A stretch of DNA of 64,000 nucleotides from the NCBI GenBank assembly GCA_963833885.1, contig CAWHZU010000031.1, forward strand, positions 124,001 to 188,000. Direction: 5' to 3'. A model generated the notes under the pieces. The model searched no databases. It had not been told where the DNA came from and worked only from the letters and a program-made list of their open reading frames with translations. The stretch comes from JASHPR01 sp963833885. Lineage in GTDB: Bacteria > Actinomycetota > Actinomycetes > Streptosporangiales > Streptosporangiaceae. Position numbers and translations under genes: made by a program. This document shows positions 24,348 through 34,765 of this stretch, piece after piece; the first letter of the stretch is position 1, and each line of letters begins with the position of its first letter.

Positions 24348-24725
24348 TCAGCTGCCGGCGGCGCCGGAGTCCTCGGGGTCCATTCCGGCAACGGACGGGA
24401 ACCGCTGCAGGCACTGCTGCAGCTGCGCCAGGTTGGCGTCGGAGGCGTTGTTCGTCTGGTAGGTCACCGCGCCGCTCATGGTCACCACGTTCCGCTTGCG
24501 CGGCAGTGCCTCGGGCACCACATTCGGGATGTGCGAGCAGGCCGCGCGCACCTTGATCATGGTCGCGACCGACGCGGTCGGCTGGAAGTCGACCGTCACC
24601 CACTGCTGGCCCAGCGCGGCATCGAACTTCGCGCAGCCGACCAGGCCCCCGGCCAGGCCGGCCGCGAGCGCCACGACCCCCGTGGCAGCGAGAACGCGGC
24701 GGACCGCCCGGCTAGACTCTGGCAC
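24348..24725 (-). CDS. Small conserved actinobacterial lipoprotein, function unknown
   Basis: The 125-residue protein starts at GTG 24725 with a signal peptide (VRRVLAATGVVALAAGLAGGLVGC), whose Cys is the lipid anchor. The mature part reads VTVDFQPTASVATMIKVRAACSHIPNV ... ASDANLAQLQQCLQRFPSV, with two cysteines that could form a disulfide. I recognise the general form from uncharacterised actinobacterial exported proteins but know no role. It stands alone, divergent from the GH15 gene over 78 bp. Confidence 0.65.
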   Translation of the reverse strand: MPESSRAVRRVLAATGVVALAAGLAGGLVGCAKFDAALGQQWVTVDFQPTASVATMIKVRAACSHIPNVVPEALPRKRNVVTMSGAVTYQTNNASDANLAQLQQCLQRFPSVAGMDPEDSGAAGS

Positions 24726-24803
24726 GCCTGTCAGCTTAGTGCGCCGCGGAATATCGCCGTCTTCCGGCCGGGCACGTCGGCATCCACCGATAGTGGAGGG
24801 ATC

Positions 24804-26642
24804 ATGGCCGCGCTCATCGAGGACTACGCGCTCATCGGGGACATGCACACCGCCGCCCTGGTGAGCCGCGACGGCTCGGTCGACTGGCTGTGCGTCCCCC
24901 GGTTCGACTCGGCCGCCTGCCTGGCCGCCCTGCTCGGCGATGCCGGCAACGGCCAGTGGCGGATCAGCCCGACGGCGGCGGACGGCCCGCAAGAGCGACG
25001 CGGTCAGGTGACCCGGCGGTATGAGGACTCCTCGCTGATCCTGGAGACCGAATGGCAGACGGTCGGCGGCACCGTGCGGGTGATCGACTTCATGCCGCCG
25101 CGCGACGACGAGCCGCCGGTCCTGGTCCGGATCGTGGAGGGCGTGCAGGGCGCGGTCGAGATGGAGTGCGTGTGGCGGCTGCGCTTTGACTACGGCAAGG
25201 TCCTGCCGTGGGTGCGGCGCATCGATCACGCGATCGTGGCGGTGGCCGGGCCCGACTCCGTCTGGCTGCGCACACCGGTCAAGCTGATCGGGCACGACCT
25301 GGCACACGAGGCGAGCTTCACGGTACGGGCAGGCGAGCGGGTCCCGTTCGTCTTCTCCTGGACCCCGTCGCATCTGGGTGCTCCCCCCGTGGTCGACGCG
25401 TTCGAGGCGCTGGACGCGACCAGGAAGTTCTGGTCCGGCTGGGTTGCCAAGTGCACCTACCAAGGGCGGTACGCCGACGCCGTGATCCGGTCGCTGATCA
25501 CGCTCAAGGCGCTCACCTACGCGCCGACCGGCGGGATCGTGGCGGCGCCGACGACCTCGCTGCCCGAGGATCTCGGCGGCGTGCGGAACTGGGACTACCG
25601 GTACTGCTGGCTGCGCGACGCGACGATCACCCTGGAGGCGCTGCTGCGAACGGGTTACACCGAGGAGGCGTCGGCGTGGCGGGAGTGGCTCGGGCGCACG
25701 ATCGCCGGGGATCCGCGGGACGTGCAGATCATGTACGGCGTGGCGGGCGAGCGCAGGCTCGAGGAGTGGCAGGCCGACTGGCTGCCCGGCTATGAGAACT
25801 CGGTGCCGGTGCGGATCGGCAATGCCGCGGTCAGCCAGCTGCAGCTCGACGTCTACGGCGAGGTGATCGACGCGATCACGCTCGGCAGCCAGGCGGGGCT
25901 GTCCTTCGACGGCCACACCTGGAGCCTGGTGCGGGCCCTGCTCCGGTTCCTCGAGAAGAACTGGGATCAGCCCGACGAGGGCATCTGGGAGGTACGCGGG
26001 CCCCGCAGGCACTTCGTGCATTCCAAGGTGATGGCGTGGGTCGCCTTCGACCGGGCGGTGCGCGTGGCCGAGCTGGGCAAGCCGGGCGCCGAGACCCGGT
26101 GGCGCGAGATCCGCGACCAGATACACGCCGAAGTATGCGAGAAGGGCTACGACGCCAAGCGCGGCACGTTCACCCAGTACTACGGCAGCACCGAGCTCGA
26201 CGCGGCGGTGCTGCTGATCCCGGAGGTCGGGTTCCTGCCGCCGGACGACCCGCGGGTGGTGTCCACAGTGCAGACCATCCAAAAGGAGCTCACCAGCGGC
26301 GGCCTGGTGCTCAGGTACACCCAGCCGACCGCGCAGGACAATAACGTCGACGGCCTCACCGGCTCCGAGGGCGCGTTCCTCGCCTGCAGTTTCTGGCTGG
26401 TGAACGCGCTGCACATGATCGGCCAGGACGACGACGCGCTGCAGCTCTTCGAGCGGCTGCTGGCCATGCGTAACGACGTCGGCCTGCTCAGCGAGGAGTA
26501 CGACCCGCGCTACAACCGCCTGGTCGGCAACTTCCCGCAGGCATTCAGCCACATGCCGCTGATCCAGTCGGCGCTCAATCTGGAGCAGCACGCGGGCCAC
26601 CACACCCGGCGCGCGGCCGGGCCAACATCACAAGGCGGTTGA
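24804..26642 (+). CDS. Glycoside hydrolase family 15 (glucoamylase/trehalase-like)
   Basis: This 612-residue intracellular enzyme has the GH15 two-part build. An N-terminal beta-sandwich (IEDYALIGDMHTAALVSRDGSVDWLCVPRFDS) spans residues 4 to about 220. An (alpha/alpha)6 barrel follows, with NWDYRYCWLRDATITLEALL, QLDVYGEVIDA (likely general acid) and DGLTGSEGAFLACSFWLVNAL (likely base). No signal peptide is present. Related actinomycete and mycobacterial proteins are glucoamylases or trehalases, and the sequence alone does not decide. ATG 24804 has GGAGG at 24795-24799. Confidence 0.9.
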   Translation: MAALIEDYALIGDMHTAALVSRDGSVDWLCVPRFDSAACLAALLGDAGNGQWRISPTAADGPQERRGQVTRRYEDSSLILETEWQTVGGTVRVIDFMPPRDDEPPVLVRIVEGVQGAVEMECVWRLRFDYGKVLPWVRRIDHAIVAVAGPDSVWLRTPVKLIGHDLAHEASFTVRAGERVPFVFSWTPSHLGAPPVVDAFEALDATRKFWSGWVAKCTYQGRYADAVIRSLITLKALTYAPTGGIVAAPTTSLPEDLGGVRNWDYRYCWLRDATITLEALLRTGYTEEASAWREWLGRTIAGDPRDVQIMYGVAGERRLEEWQADWLPGYENSVPVRIGNAAVSQLQLDVYGEVIDAITLGSQAGLSFDGHTWSLVRALLRFLEKNWDQPDEGIWEVRGPRRHFVHSKVMAWVAFDRAVRVAELGKPGAETRWREIRDQIHAEVCEKGYDAKRGTFTQYYGSTELDAAVLLIPEVGFLPPDDPRVVSTVQTIQKELTSGGLVLRYTQPTAQDNNVDGLTGSEGAFLACSFWLVNALHMIGQDDDALQLFERLLAMRNDVGLLSEEYDPRYNRLVGNFPQAFSHMPLIQSALNLEQHAGHHTRRAAGPTSQGG

Positions 26643-26663
26643 TGCCACACTTGTGGCTTAGTC

Positions 26664-27566
26664 ATGGCACCGCGTCCCCACATTCTGGTCGTCAACGGCC
26701 GCAAGGTCCGCCAGCCGGTCTTCGTCATCGGCGCCCCGCATTCGGGAGCGGACCTCCTGGCGCGCGCGCTCAAGCAATCCTCCGGGTTCCACGTCACCGT
26801 CGGGCAGCGCAGCGTGATGAGCGTGGTGTACGCGTTCGCGCGCAGCCCGTCCATCCAGCGCGGCCGCGGTGAGGCGGCGGCGACCGTGCTGCGCGACGCG
26901 TTCGCGCAGGCCTGGCAAGTCACCCCGCACGGCTGCATGGCCTGCTCCCAGGCCTGCCGGGACGCGAGCGAGCTGAACGGCAGCGGAACCTGCATCGCCG
27001 AGCGCGACATCCGAAGGTACGGTGACGCGAGCCCGGACCTCATGTACTGCGCCGAGGGACTCGTCGACGCCTTTCCCGACGCGCGGATCGTGCAGATCAT
27101 CAGGGACGGCAGGGACGTGGTGGCCGCGATGCTCGCCGACGCCGAGTCGCTGGCCTGGTTCAAGCCCGGCGTGGCGAACGTGGACAGCGAGTTCCCGAAT
27201 CCGTTCTTCGGCATCGAGACGGCATCGGATCTGGCCGCCTGGCCGGGTCTGTCGCTCGCCGGGAAGTGCGCGATGCGCTGGCGCGGATCGGTCCGGACCA
27301 TGGCCAGGCTGCGCAGCAGCATGCGCCCGGAGCAGCTGACCACGCTCCGCTATGAACAGCTGATCCGGCAGCCCGGGGCCGCAACGCGCGCGGTGTCCGG
27401 TTTCATCGACGCCGACCTGGCCGCGATCGGCGCGCGGGCGCGGGGGCGCACGGGCCCGGTGACCGTCCAGTCGGGTGGCTGGCGCCGCTCACTAAGCACG
27501 CAGCAGGTCACGGACGTCGAGCAGGTGGCAGGGATCGACCTGCGCCGCGTCGGCTACGGCGCCTGA
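26664..27566 (+). CDS. Sulfotransferase-family protein
   Basis: A 300-residue P-loop-like protein. The 5'-phosphosulfate loop is VIGAPHSGADLLARAL (about residues 20-35), and the 3'-phosphate motif is IVQIIRDGRDVVAAML (about 133-148). YEQLIRQPGAATRAVSGFI near the end is also typical of PAPS-dependent sulfotransferases. A cysteine cluster (CMACSQAC) at about residue 92 sits in the substrate region and may bind a metal or form disulfides; it is unusual. It starts 21 bp after the GH15 gene and could be cotranscribed. Acceptor unknown. The 3' end overlaps the convergent AhpD-like gene by 13 bp. Confidence 0.8.
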   Translation: MAPRPHILVVNGRKVRQPVFVIGAPHSGADLLARALKQSSGFHVTVGQRSVMSVVYAFARSPSIQRGRGEAAATVLRDAFAQAWQVTPHGCMACSQACRDASELNGSGTCIAERDIRRYGDASPDLMYCAEGLVDAFPDARIVQIIRDGRDVVAAMLADAESLAWFKPGVANVDSEFPNPFFGIETASDLAAWPGLSLAGKCAMRWRGSVRTMARLRSSMRPEQLTTLRYEQLIRQPGAATRAVSGFIDADLAAIGARARGRTGPVTVQSGGWRRSLSTQQVTDVEQVAGIDLRRVGYGA

Positions 27567-28156
27567 TCCCCGCCGGGCTCGCGGTCGTCCCAGGTTGCCG
27601 CCGCGCCTTCCGGCAACGGCACCGTGAAGCCGTTCAGCAGGAACGACACGAGCGTGTAGTACCCGCACAGGGATACGAGCTCCACGACGCCGGCGTCCCC
27701 GAGCAGGCGCTGAGCCGCGGCGAAGGCACGGTGGTCGAGCTGGCCGTCGGCGGTGAGCTGCCGCGCCACCGTGTAGACGACCCGCTCGTCGTCGGCCTCG
27801 AACGGGGGATCCTCTCCGTCGGCGATGGCGTCCACCACCTCGCTCGGCACGCCGTGCTCGCGGGCCATGCGGGCGTGCGCCCACCACTCGAACTCGGCCT
27901 TCCACCGGGCGCCCACGGTGATGATCGCGACCTCGCTCAGCCGGCGCTCGATCGAGGTCTCGAACCGCAGGACCCGTCCGAGCGAGCTCAGGCGCCGGCC
28001 GACCCCCGGAGCGTGGACGAACGCGTTGAACGGGCCGATCAGCCCGCCCTCCGGGCCGACGAGGTCGCCGCCCCGCGAGCCGACCACGCCGTCCCACACC
28101 GCCCGGCCATCGGCGTCGAGGTCGTCATAACGCAGGTAAGGAAGACGGCTGTGCAC
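27554..28156 (-). CDS. Carboxymuconolactone decarboxylase / AhpD-like protein
   Basis: The 200-residue protein has the alpha-helical CMD fold with LSEVAIITVGARWKAEFEWWAHARMAREHGVPSEVVDAI in the middle. The usual CxxC of AhpD peroxidase partners is absent: the segment reads AEFEWWAH. It therefore resembles the gamma-carboxymuconolactone decarboxylase-like group of unknown function and not an active alkylhydroperoxidase. GTG 28156 is used; a TATTGT upstream suggests a nearly leaderless RNA. Confidence 0.78.
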   Translation of the reverse strand: MHSRLPYLRYDDLDADGRAVWDGVVGSRGGDLVGPEGGLIGPFNAFVHAPGVGRRLSSLGRVLRFETSIERRLSEVAIITVGARWKAEFEWWAHARMAREHGVPSEVVDAIADGEDPPFEADDERVVYTVARQLTADGQLDHRAFAAAQRLLGDAGVVELVSLCGYYTLVSFLLNGFTVPLPEGAAATWDDREPGGDQAP

Positions 28157-28182
28157 AGCAGCACAATACGGGCCCGCCGGGA

Positions 28183-30102
28183 TCAGGCCAGCGCGGCGGG
28201 CTCCTGGCTGGCGAACTGAGTGCGGTACAGCTCGGCATACAGGCCGCCGGCGGCGAGGAGTTCCTGGTGCCTGCCGCGCTGACGGATCTGGCCATCGTCG
28301 ATGACCAGGATCTGGTCGGCATCCCTGATCGTGGACAGCCGGTGCGCGATCACCAGCGAGGTGCGGCCGGACAGCGCGGTCTTCAGCGCCCGCTGCACGG
28401 CGGCCTCGGACTCCGAGTCCAGGTGGGCGGTGGCCTCGTCGAGCACGACCACGGCGGGCGCCTTCAGCAGCAGCCTGGCCAGGGCAACCCGCTGCTTCTC
28501 ACCGCCGGACAGCCGGTAGCCTCGGTCGCCCACGATCGTGTCCAGCCCGTCGGGCAGCACCGAGATCAGGTCCCAGATCTGTGCCGCACGGCAGGCGTCG
28601 GCCAGTTCCTGCTCCGTCGCCCCGGGGCGCGCGTAGGCCAGGTTGGCCCTGATCGTGTCGTGGAAGAGGTGCGCGTCCTGGGTGACCACCCCGACCACGT
28701 CGTGCAGCGAGTCCTGGGTGACATCCCTGATGTCGTGCCCGCCGATGCACACGCTGCCCTCGTCGGGGTCATACAGCCGCGACACCAGGCTGGTGATCGT
28801 CGTCTTGCCCGCGCCCGACGGCCCGACCAGCGCCGTGAGGTGCCTGGCCGGCGCGGTGAAGCTCACGTCGTGCAGCACTCCGAGGCTCGCGTCGGTGCGC
28901 TCCGGCTGCGGCAGGGCGATGGACTCCAGCGAAGCCAGCGAGACCTCGGAGGGGGACGGGTAGCGGAACGAGACATGGTCGAAGACGATGTCGGCGGCCG
29001 GTCCGGCGGGAACCGACCCGTTGGCCTGGCCGGCCACCACCAGCGGTATCGCGCCCGGCTTGTCCGCGATCAGCGGCTTCAGGTCCAGCACCTCGAACAC
29101 CCGGTCGAAGCTGACCAGCGCGGTCATGACGTTGATCTGGACGTTGGACAGCGCCGTGATCGGCCCGTAAAGCCGCTGCAGCAGGCCCGCCATCGCAACC
29201 AGCGCGCCGACCTGGAACGCGCCGTCGATGACCAGCTTGCCGCCAACCCCGTAGACGACCGCCGTGGCCAGCGATGCGAGCAGCGACAGCGCGATGAACA
29301 GCGTGCTGCCGTACACGGCCTGCACCACGCCTATGTCCCTGACCTTCGCAGCCCGGCCCGTGAACACCTGGCTTTCGGCTTCGGGCTTGCCGAACAGCTT
29401 GACCAGCATCGCCCCGGCGACGTTGAAGCGCTCGGTCATCGTCGACCCCATCGCGGCGTCGAGCTGCATTCCCTCCCTGGTCAGCCGCTGCAGCCTGCGC
29501 CCGACCAAGCGTGCGGGGACCAGGAACACCGGGAGCAGGACCAGTGCGATGACCGTGACCAGCCAGGAGTAGTAAAACAGTGCGATCAGCACCAGGATCA
29601 GCTGCAGCGTGCTGGACACCACCGACGACAGCGTGGAGGTGAGCGCCTGCTGGGCGCCGATCACGTCACTGTTCAGCCTGCTGACCAGCGATCCGGTCTG
29701 CGCCCTGGTGAAAAACGCGATCGGCTGCCGCTGCACGTGGCTGAATACCTGAGTGCGCAGGTCGTAGATGAGGCCCTCGCCGACTCGCGAGGTGAAATAC
29801 CGCTGCACGATCGTGAGGAACGCGTCGAACACGGCGAGCCCGACGACGACACCGGCCAGCTCGAGCACCACATCGGTACGTTTGGGCAGGATGCCCTTGT
29901 CGATGATCAGGCCGAGCAGTATGGGGTACGACACGGTGACCACCGCGTCCAGCGCGGCCGCGAGGATGAAGATCGCGAGATCCAGCCGGTACGGGCGCGC
30001 GTATCCGGCGATCCGGCGGACCGTGCCCGGCTTCAGCCGCTGCTTGGTCACTGACGGATCGCGGGAAAAACCGCGCATCGCTTGCCACTGACTGGCGTAC
30101 AT
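28183..30102 (-). CDS. ABC exporter, fused membrane and ATPase domains
   Basis: A 639-residue half-transporter. Six helices (about 30-335) make a type I ABC exporter membrane domain, with SRVGEGLIYDLRTQVFSHVQRQPIAFF as a typical coupling region. The ATPase (about 370-625) has Walker A VGPSGAGKTT, signature YRLSGGEKQR, Walker B AVVVLDEATAHLD and the H-loop VIAHRLSTIRDAD. It works as a homodimer, or a heterodimer with a partner not seen nearby, and probably exports a lipid or drug. ATG 30102 is kept; ATG 30078 is possible. Confidence 0.9.
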   Translation of the reverse strand: MYASQWQAMRGFSRDPSVTKQRLKPGTVRRIAGYARPYRLDLAIFILAAALDAVVTVSYPILLGLIIDKGILPKRTDVVLELAGVVVGLAVFDAFLTIVQRYFTSRVGEGLIYDLRTQVFSHVQRQPIAFFTRAQTGSLVSRLNSDVIGAQQALTSTLSSVVSSTLQLILVLIALFYYSWLVTVIALVLLPVFLVPARLVGRRLQRLTREGMQLDAAMGSTMTERFNVAGAMLVKLFGKPEAESQVFTGRAAKVRDIGVVQAVYGSTLFIALSLLASLATAVVYGVGGKLVIDGAFQVGALVAMAGLLQRLYGPITALSNVQINVMTALVSFDRVFEVLDLKPLIADKPGAIPLVVAGQANGSVPAGPAADIVFDHVSFRYPSPSEVSLASLESIALPQPERTDASLGVLHDVSFTAPARHLTALVGPSGAGKTTITSLVSRLYDPDEGSVCIGGHDIRDVTQDSLHDVVGVVTQDAHLFHDTIRANLAYARPGATEQELADACRAAQIWDLISVLPDGLDTIVGDRGYRLSGGEKQRVALARLLLKAPAVVVLDEATAHLDSESEAAVQRALKTALSGRTSLVIAHRLSTIRDADQILVIDDGQIRQRGRHQELLAAGGLYAELYRTQFASQEPAALA

Positions 30103-30220
30103 GACGCCGAGAACCCCCTGGTTGCGCTCGTTCTTCCCGCGTCAGCTACGGGCGAACTCGCGGGGACACCCCCGCGAACCCCCCAAAGTCAAGACCGCTC
30201 CCAGCGCGGGTAAACTAAGC

Positions 30221-31012
30221 CTAGGAGCGCGCAAGGCGCGCCCGCAGCAGCGCGGCTTGCGCCGCGCGCTCGGCGGCGGCCTGCTGCTCCAGCGTATGGC
30301 CGCCGGCCTGGCGCAGCAGCCGCTTGGTGGCCCGCGCGGTCTCGGCGTCGATCTCCAGCAGCGCCGCGGTCAGATCCGCCACCGCGGCGTCCAGCTCGGC
30401 CACCGGAACCAGCAGCTCGGCCAGGCCCAGAGACCCGGCTTCGCCCGCCGACAGGGTACGCGCGGTGAGGCACAGCTCGATCGCCCGCGGCAGCCCCACG
30501 ATGTCGACGAGTGGCTTGGTCCCGGTGAGGTCGGGAACCAGCCCCAGGGCGGGCTCCTTCATGCACAGCTTCGCATCGTCGGCCAGAATGCGCAGATCAC
30601 ACGCCAGGGCGAGCTGGAATCCTGCGCCGATGGCGTGTCCCTGCACCGCGGCGATCGACACGATGCCAGGATCGCGCAGCCATAGGTAGCCCTCTTGGCA
30701 GCTGGCGATCCACGACTCGAACCCGGGGTCTGCGGCGCTTGGCGGCGGGTCCTCGCCCGGAACCCCCTCAGCCGAGAACATGCGCAGGTCGATCCCGGAG
30801 CAGAAGGATGGCCCGGCGCCGCGCACAACCACCACGCGGACCCGGGACTCCAGGTCGGCCCCGATCGCCGCAAGGCCACGCCAGACCTGCGGGGTCATCG
30901 CGTTCCGGCGCTCCGGCCTGCTCAGCGTGACCGTGGCGACCGCGTCGTCGATGTCAAGGCGCAGCCCGCTCGCGGCAAGCTCGGCAGAGGAAAGAGCGGG
31001 GCCGTTGTTCAG
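30221..31012 (-). CDS. Enoyl-CoA hydratase/isomerase family protein with likely CTG start
   Basis: A crotonase-fold protein of 263 residues. The fold needs the N-terminal strands LRLDIDDAVATVTLSRPERRNAM, which lie upstream of the first ATG (30898). From the in-frame TAA at 31024-31022 down to that ATG there is no ATG, GTG or TTG. The CTG at 31012 overlaps the stop of the HTH gene as CTGA, the same arrangement as the common ATGA coupling, with GGTAAGG just upstream. The oxyanion segments are GPSFCSGIDLRMF and HAIGAGFQLALACDLRI. The second active-site Glu lies in the KEPALGLVPDLTG region. Its acyl-CoA substrate is unknown. Confidence 0.8.
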   Translation of the reverse strand: MNNGPALSSAELAASGLRLDIDDAVATVTLSRPERRNAMTPQVWRGLAAIGADLESRVRVVVVRGAGPSFCSGIDLRMFSAEGVPGEDPPPSAADPGFESWIASCQEGYLWLRDPGIVSIAAVQGHAIGAGFQLALACDLRILADDAKLCMKEPALGLVPDLTGTKPLVDIVGLPRAIELCLTARTLSAGEAGSLGLAELLVPVAELDAAVADLTAALLEIDAETARATKRLLRQAGGHTLEQQAAAERAAQAALLRARLARS

Positions 31013-31224
31013 CGCTTGGCCTTACCCCTGGTGGCGCCGCCGCGGCCGCGCAGCGACACACCGGTCTCGGTCAGGATCCGGTGCACGAAGCCGTAGGACC
31101 TGCCGGTCGAGCCGGCCAGTGAGCGGATGCTCTCGCCGGCGTTGTATCTCTTCTTCAGATCAGCCGCCAGCTTGGTGCGATCGGCACCGGTCACCCGGGT
31201 GCCTTTCTTGAGGGTTTCGGTCAC
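31009..31224 (-). CDS. Small helix-turn-helix protein, conserved in actinomycetes
   Basis: The 71-residue basic protein has a helix-turn-helix at about residues 20-55 (LAADLKKRYNAGESIRSLAGSTGRSYGFVHRILTETG), like the Hin/resolvase-type DNA-binding fold. It ends in a basic tail RGRGGATRGKAKR. Similar small proteins are widespread in actinomycetes. GTG 31224 has GGGAGGT at good spacing. The stop overlaps the crotonase start by four bases, so the two are coupled. DNA binding is expected; targets are not known. Confidence 0.82.
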   Translation of the reverse strand: MTETLKKGTRVTGADRTKLAADLKKRYNAGESIRSLAGSTGRSYGFVHRILTETGVSLRGRGGATRGKAKR

Positions 31225-31376
31225 GGGTACCTCCCGGTGAACTTAAGTGACCGGTGCGTTACCGTCTCTCGCCATGATCACGCAAGAACTCGTGATCGGC
31301 TACCCACACGCCATCAAAAGATCTCCTCTTTTTCAGCGCCGCTGAAGACCGTTCCCGGAGGCTTGCCGGCGCTGTT

Positions 31377-32975
<1,599 letters not shown>

Positions 32976-32976
32976 C

Positions 32977-33000
32977 GGAGAAATGCTCCATAACAGTATA
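32977..33000 (-). promoter_or_regulatory. Promoter -10 and small hairpin upstream of the ABC-F gene
   Basis: TATACT on the minus strand (33000-32995) is a near-consensus -10. Transcription would start close to 32988. The short leader contains GGAG and CTCC (32977-32989 region), which can pair and would hide the GGAG ribosome-binding sequence. No good -35 is visible. Confidence 0.5.
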
Positions 33001-33140
33001 GAACGGACACCAGAGACCACACGTCCACACAGGACCCATGGCGGCCCGTCACACCAGGAGCGGTTGCATGGCTCCACCCTACCCGAGACCCTCCGCCCCA
33101 CGGCAAAGGCATTTCCCGCACGGGCAGGCCACGCGGTTGC

Positions 33141-33833
33141 TCAGGCCGCCGGCGGCTGCGGCGCGGTCAGCCGGATCCGGATCGCCCGGAACTGGCGGGG
33201 CGCGCTGCGGAGCACGGCGAGGCGCGGATCGGGCACGGTGAGGAAGCGGTCCACGGCGAGCTTCAGGTACGGCTGCAGCCGCGGGTCGTCGCGCAGCCCG
33301 GCGACCGTGCGCCGGTCCCCGCCGAGCACCACGGCGTCGAGCTTGCCCGCGTAGGGGGCGAACACCGCTGCCGCCGTGTTGGTCGCCGCGCCGAGTGCCT
33401 CGCTGGCCTGCTTTTCCCGCCGCCGGGCGAAGCGCTGCTGCGATGTCCCGCCGGCCGCGCTGCGCCCGTGCACCAGCCGCGAGCCCACCTTGGAGGCGGC
33501 CAGGCGTGCCTCGGGGCCGGTGAAGACCCCGGCGGCGTAGCCGCCGAGCCGGACCAGGAGAACCCCGACCGTCCGCGCGGAACGCGCGTGCGCACTGATT
33601 CGCTCGGCGCTGCCGGCGATCGTATCGGCCGCCTGGCCCGCGCCCTGCGGCAGCGGCGGGAACGGCACGTGGCACTCTGCTACCGCCCCATCCTCGGCGC
33701 GGTACGTGACCACGGCCGGTTCTGCCTTGATGGCGACGTTGCCGTGCCGCTGGGCGAAGGATTCCAGCCAGGTTGCGAGGCGCTCCGGGCTCACCTCGAT
33801 CCATCGCACGTCGTCAGCTGTGCCATTTGACAC
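33141..33833 (-). CDS. acVLRF1, actinobacterial Vms1-like release factor (peptidyl-tRNA hydrolase)
   Basis: A 230-residue member of the VLRF1 family, related to eRF1 and Vms1/ANKZF1, which cleaves peptidyl-tRNA on split or stalled ribosomes. The catalytic loop is GGTSQQRFARRR (residues 128-139), with the glutamines that replace GGQ of release factors. The opening RWIEVSPERLATWLESFAQRHG and the PYAGKLDAVVLGGDRRTVAGLRDDPRL segment are family text. GTG 33833 is used; longer in-frame readings run through low-quality sequence on the opposite strand of the next gene. It lies divergent from the SseB-like gene and close to an ABC-F gene, so two translation-linked factors are neighbours. Confidence 0.82.
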   Translation of the reverse strand: MSNGTADDVRWIEVSPERLATWLESFAQRHGNVAIKAEPAVVTYRAEDGAVAECHVPFPPLPQGAGQAADTIAGSAERISAHARSARTVGVLLVRLGGYAAGVFTGPEARLAASKVGSRLVHGRSAAGGTSQQRFARRREKQASEALGAATNTAAAVFAPYAGKLDAVVLGGDRRTVAGLRDDPRLQPYLKLAVDRFLTVPDPRLAVLRSAPRQFRAIRIRLTAPQPPAA

Positions 33834-33890
33834 TACGCAACGCCTCCAAACGCCTACCATCCGTGATACGCCTTCGGGGGGACCCAGATC

Positions 33891-34742
33891 ATGATTGCTG
33901 CCGATCACAGCGGCGCCGGCCACGCGGGCGAGCACGCCGAGGACGCGATGGAACGGGCGCTGGCCGAGGCTGTCAGGGACTCTAGCAAGCTCGGGAACCT
34001 GCTCGACGAGCTTAGCCAGGGCAGGTTGTGGCTGCCGCTGCCCGAGGACGGGCAGCCGGTGACGGATGGCACGGCCGTGCGCCTGCCCACGCTGAAGTAC
34101 CTGGGCGCGGAGTTCGTCCCAGGGTTCACGTCGGCCGCCCGGCTGCGCGGTACCGTCCCGCGACCAAGGGCGCCGCTGCCATCGGGGCCGGGGATATCCG
34201 GGGTACCCCGGGCGTCCGGGGTGCACGCCCTCCCGCCGATCAAACCGCATATCGTCGTCCCGGTCGCGGCGCTCGCCCGGCTGCTGCCGGCCGACGTCGG
34301 AATCGCCCTGAACCCCGGCGCGGGCGAGAGCGTGCCGGTCTATCCCGAAGGCGTTTCGTACCTGGCCTCGGCGCACGCCCCGGATCCGCGCGGCCGGATC
34401 AGCGTGGGACCGCTGCCGGTCCAGCCGGACGGCCTGCTCGACGGCATCCGCGCTGGCCTGGCCGCGGTGGCCGCCGCCAGCCAGGCGGCGGCGGCCTGGC
34501 TGGCGGTCGAGTTCGCGGGCGAGGGACTGGTGATCTCGGTGACGCTCGATGACCCGGGCGACGGCGACGCCAAGGACGCCGTCGTCCGAGTCGTCGAGCG
34601 GGCCGCCCTGGCGGCGCCCACCGATCCGCGTTTCCCGATCGACGTCACCTTCCCCGGCGAGTACAGCGGCGGGGCGAGCATGCCCGATCCGGTGGACGAG
34701 TGGGTCTCAGCCTTCGCGACCCCGTTCTACCGGAGGGACTGA
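33891..34742 (+). CDS. SseB-family protein
   Basis: The 283-residue protein has an N-terminal SseB domain (about 30-165): LGNLLDELSQGRLWLPLP, TLKYLGAEFVPGFTSAARL and HIVVPVAALARLLPADVGIALNPGAGESVPVYPEGVSYL. A second domain (about 180-275) contains VEFAGEGLVISVTLDD. The SseB name comes from enhanced serine sensitivity in E. coli; the biochemical role is unknown. ATG 33891 follows a G-rich stretch. A Pro/Arg-rich linker interrupts the first domain. Confidence 0.75.
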   Translation: MIAADHSGAGHAGEHAEDAMERALAEAVRDSSKLGNLLDELSQGRLWLPLPEDGQPVTDGTAVRLPTLKYLGAEFVPGFTSAARLRGTVPRPRAPLPSGPGISGVPRASGVHALPPIKPHIVVPVAALARLLPADVGIALNPGAGESVPVYPEGVSYLASAHAPDPRGRISVGPLPVQPDGLLDGIRAGLAAVAAASQAAAAWLAVEFAGEGLVISVTLDDPGDGDAKDAVVRVVERAALAAPTDPRFPIDVTFPGEYSGGASMPDPVDEWVSAFATPFYRRD

Positions 34743-34765
34743 CGCCGGTGCGGAACCCGGGCCCG

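Noticed and set aside
32977..33060. ABC-F gene extended upstream to 33101
   Set aside because: The extra residues precede the TATACT promoter and the start of the conserved fold. ATG 32975 follows the promoter.
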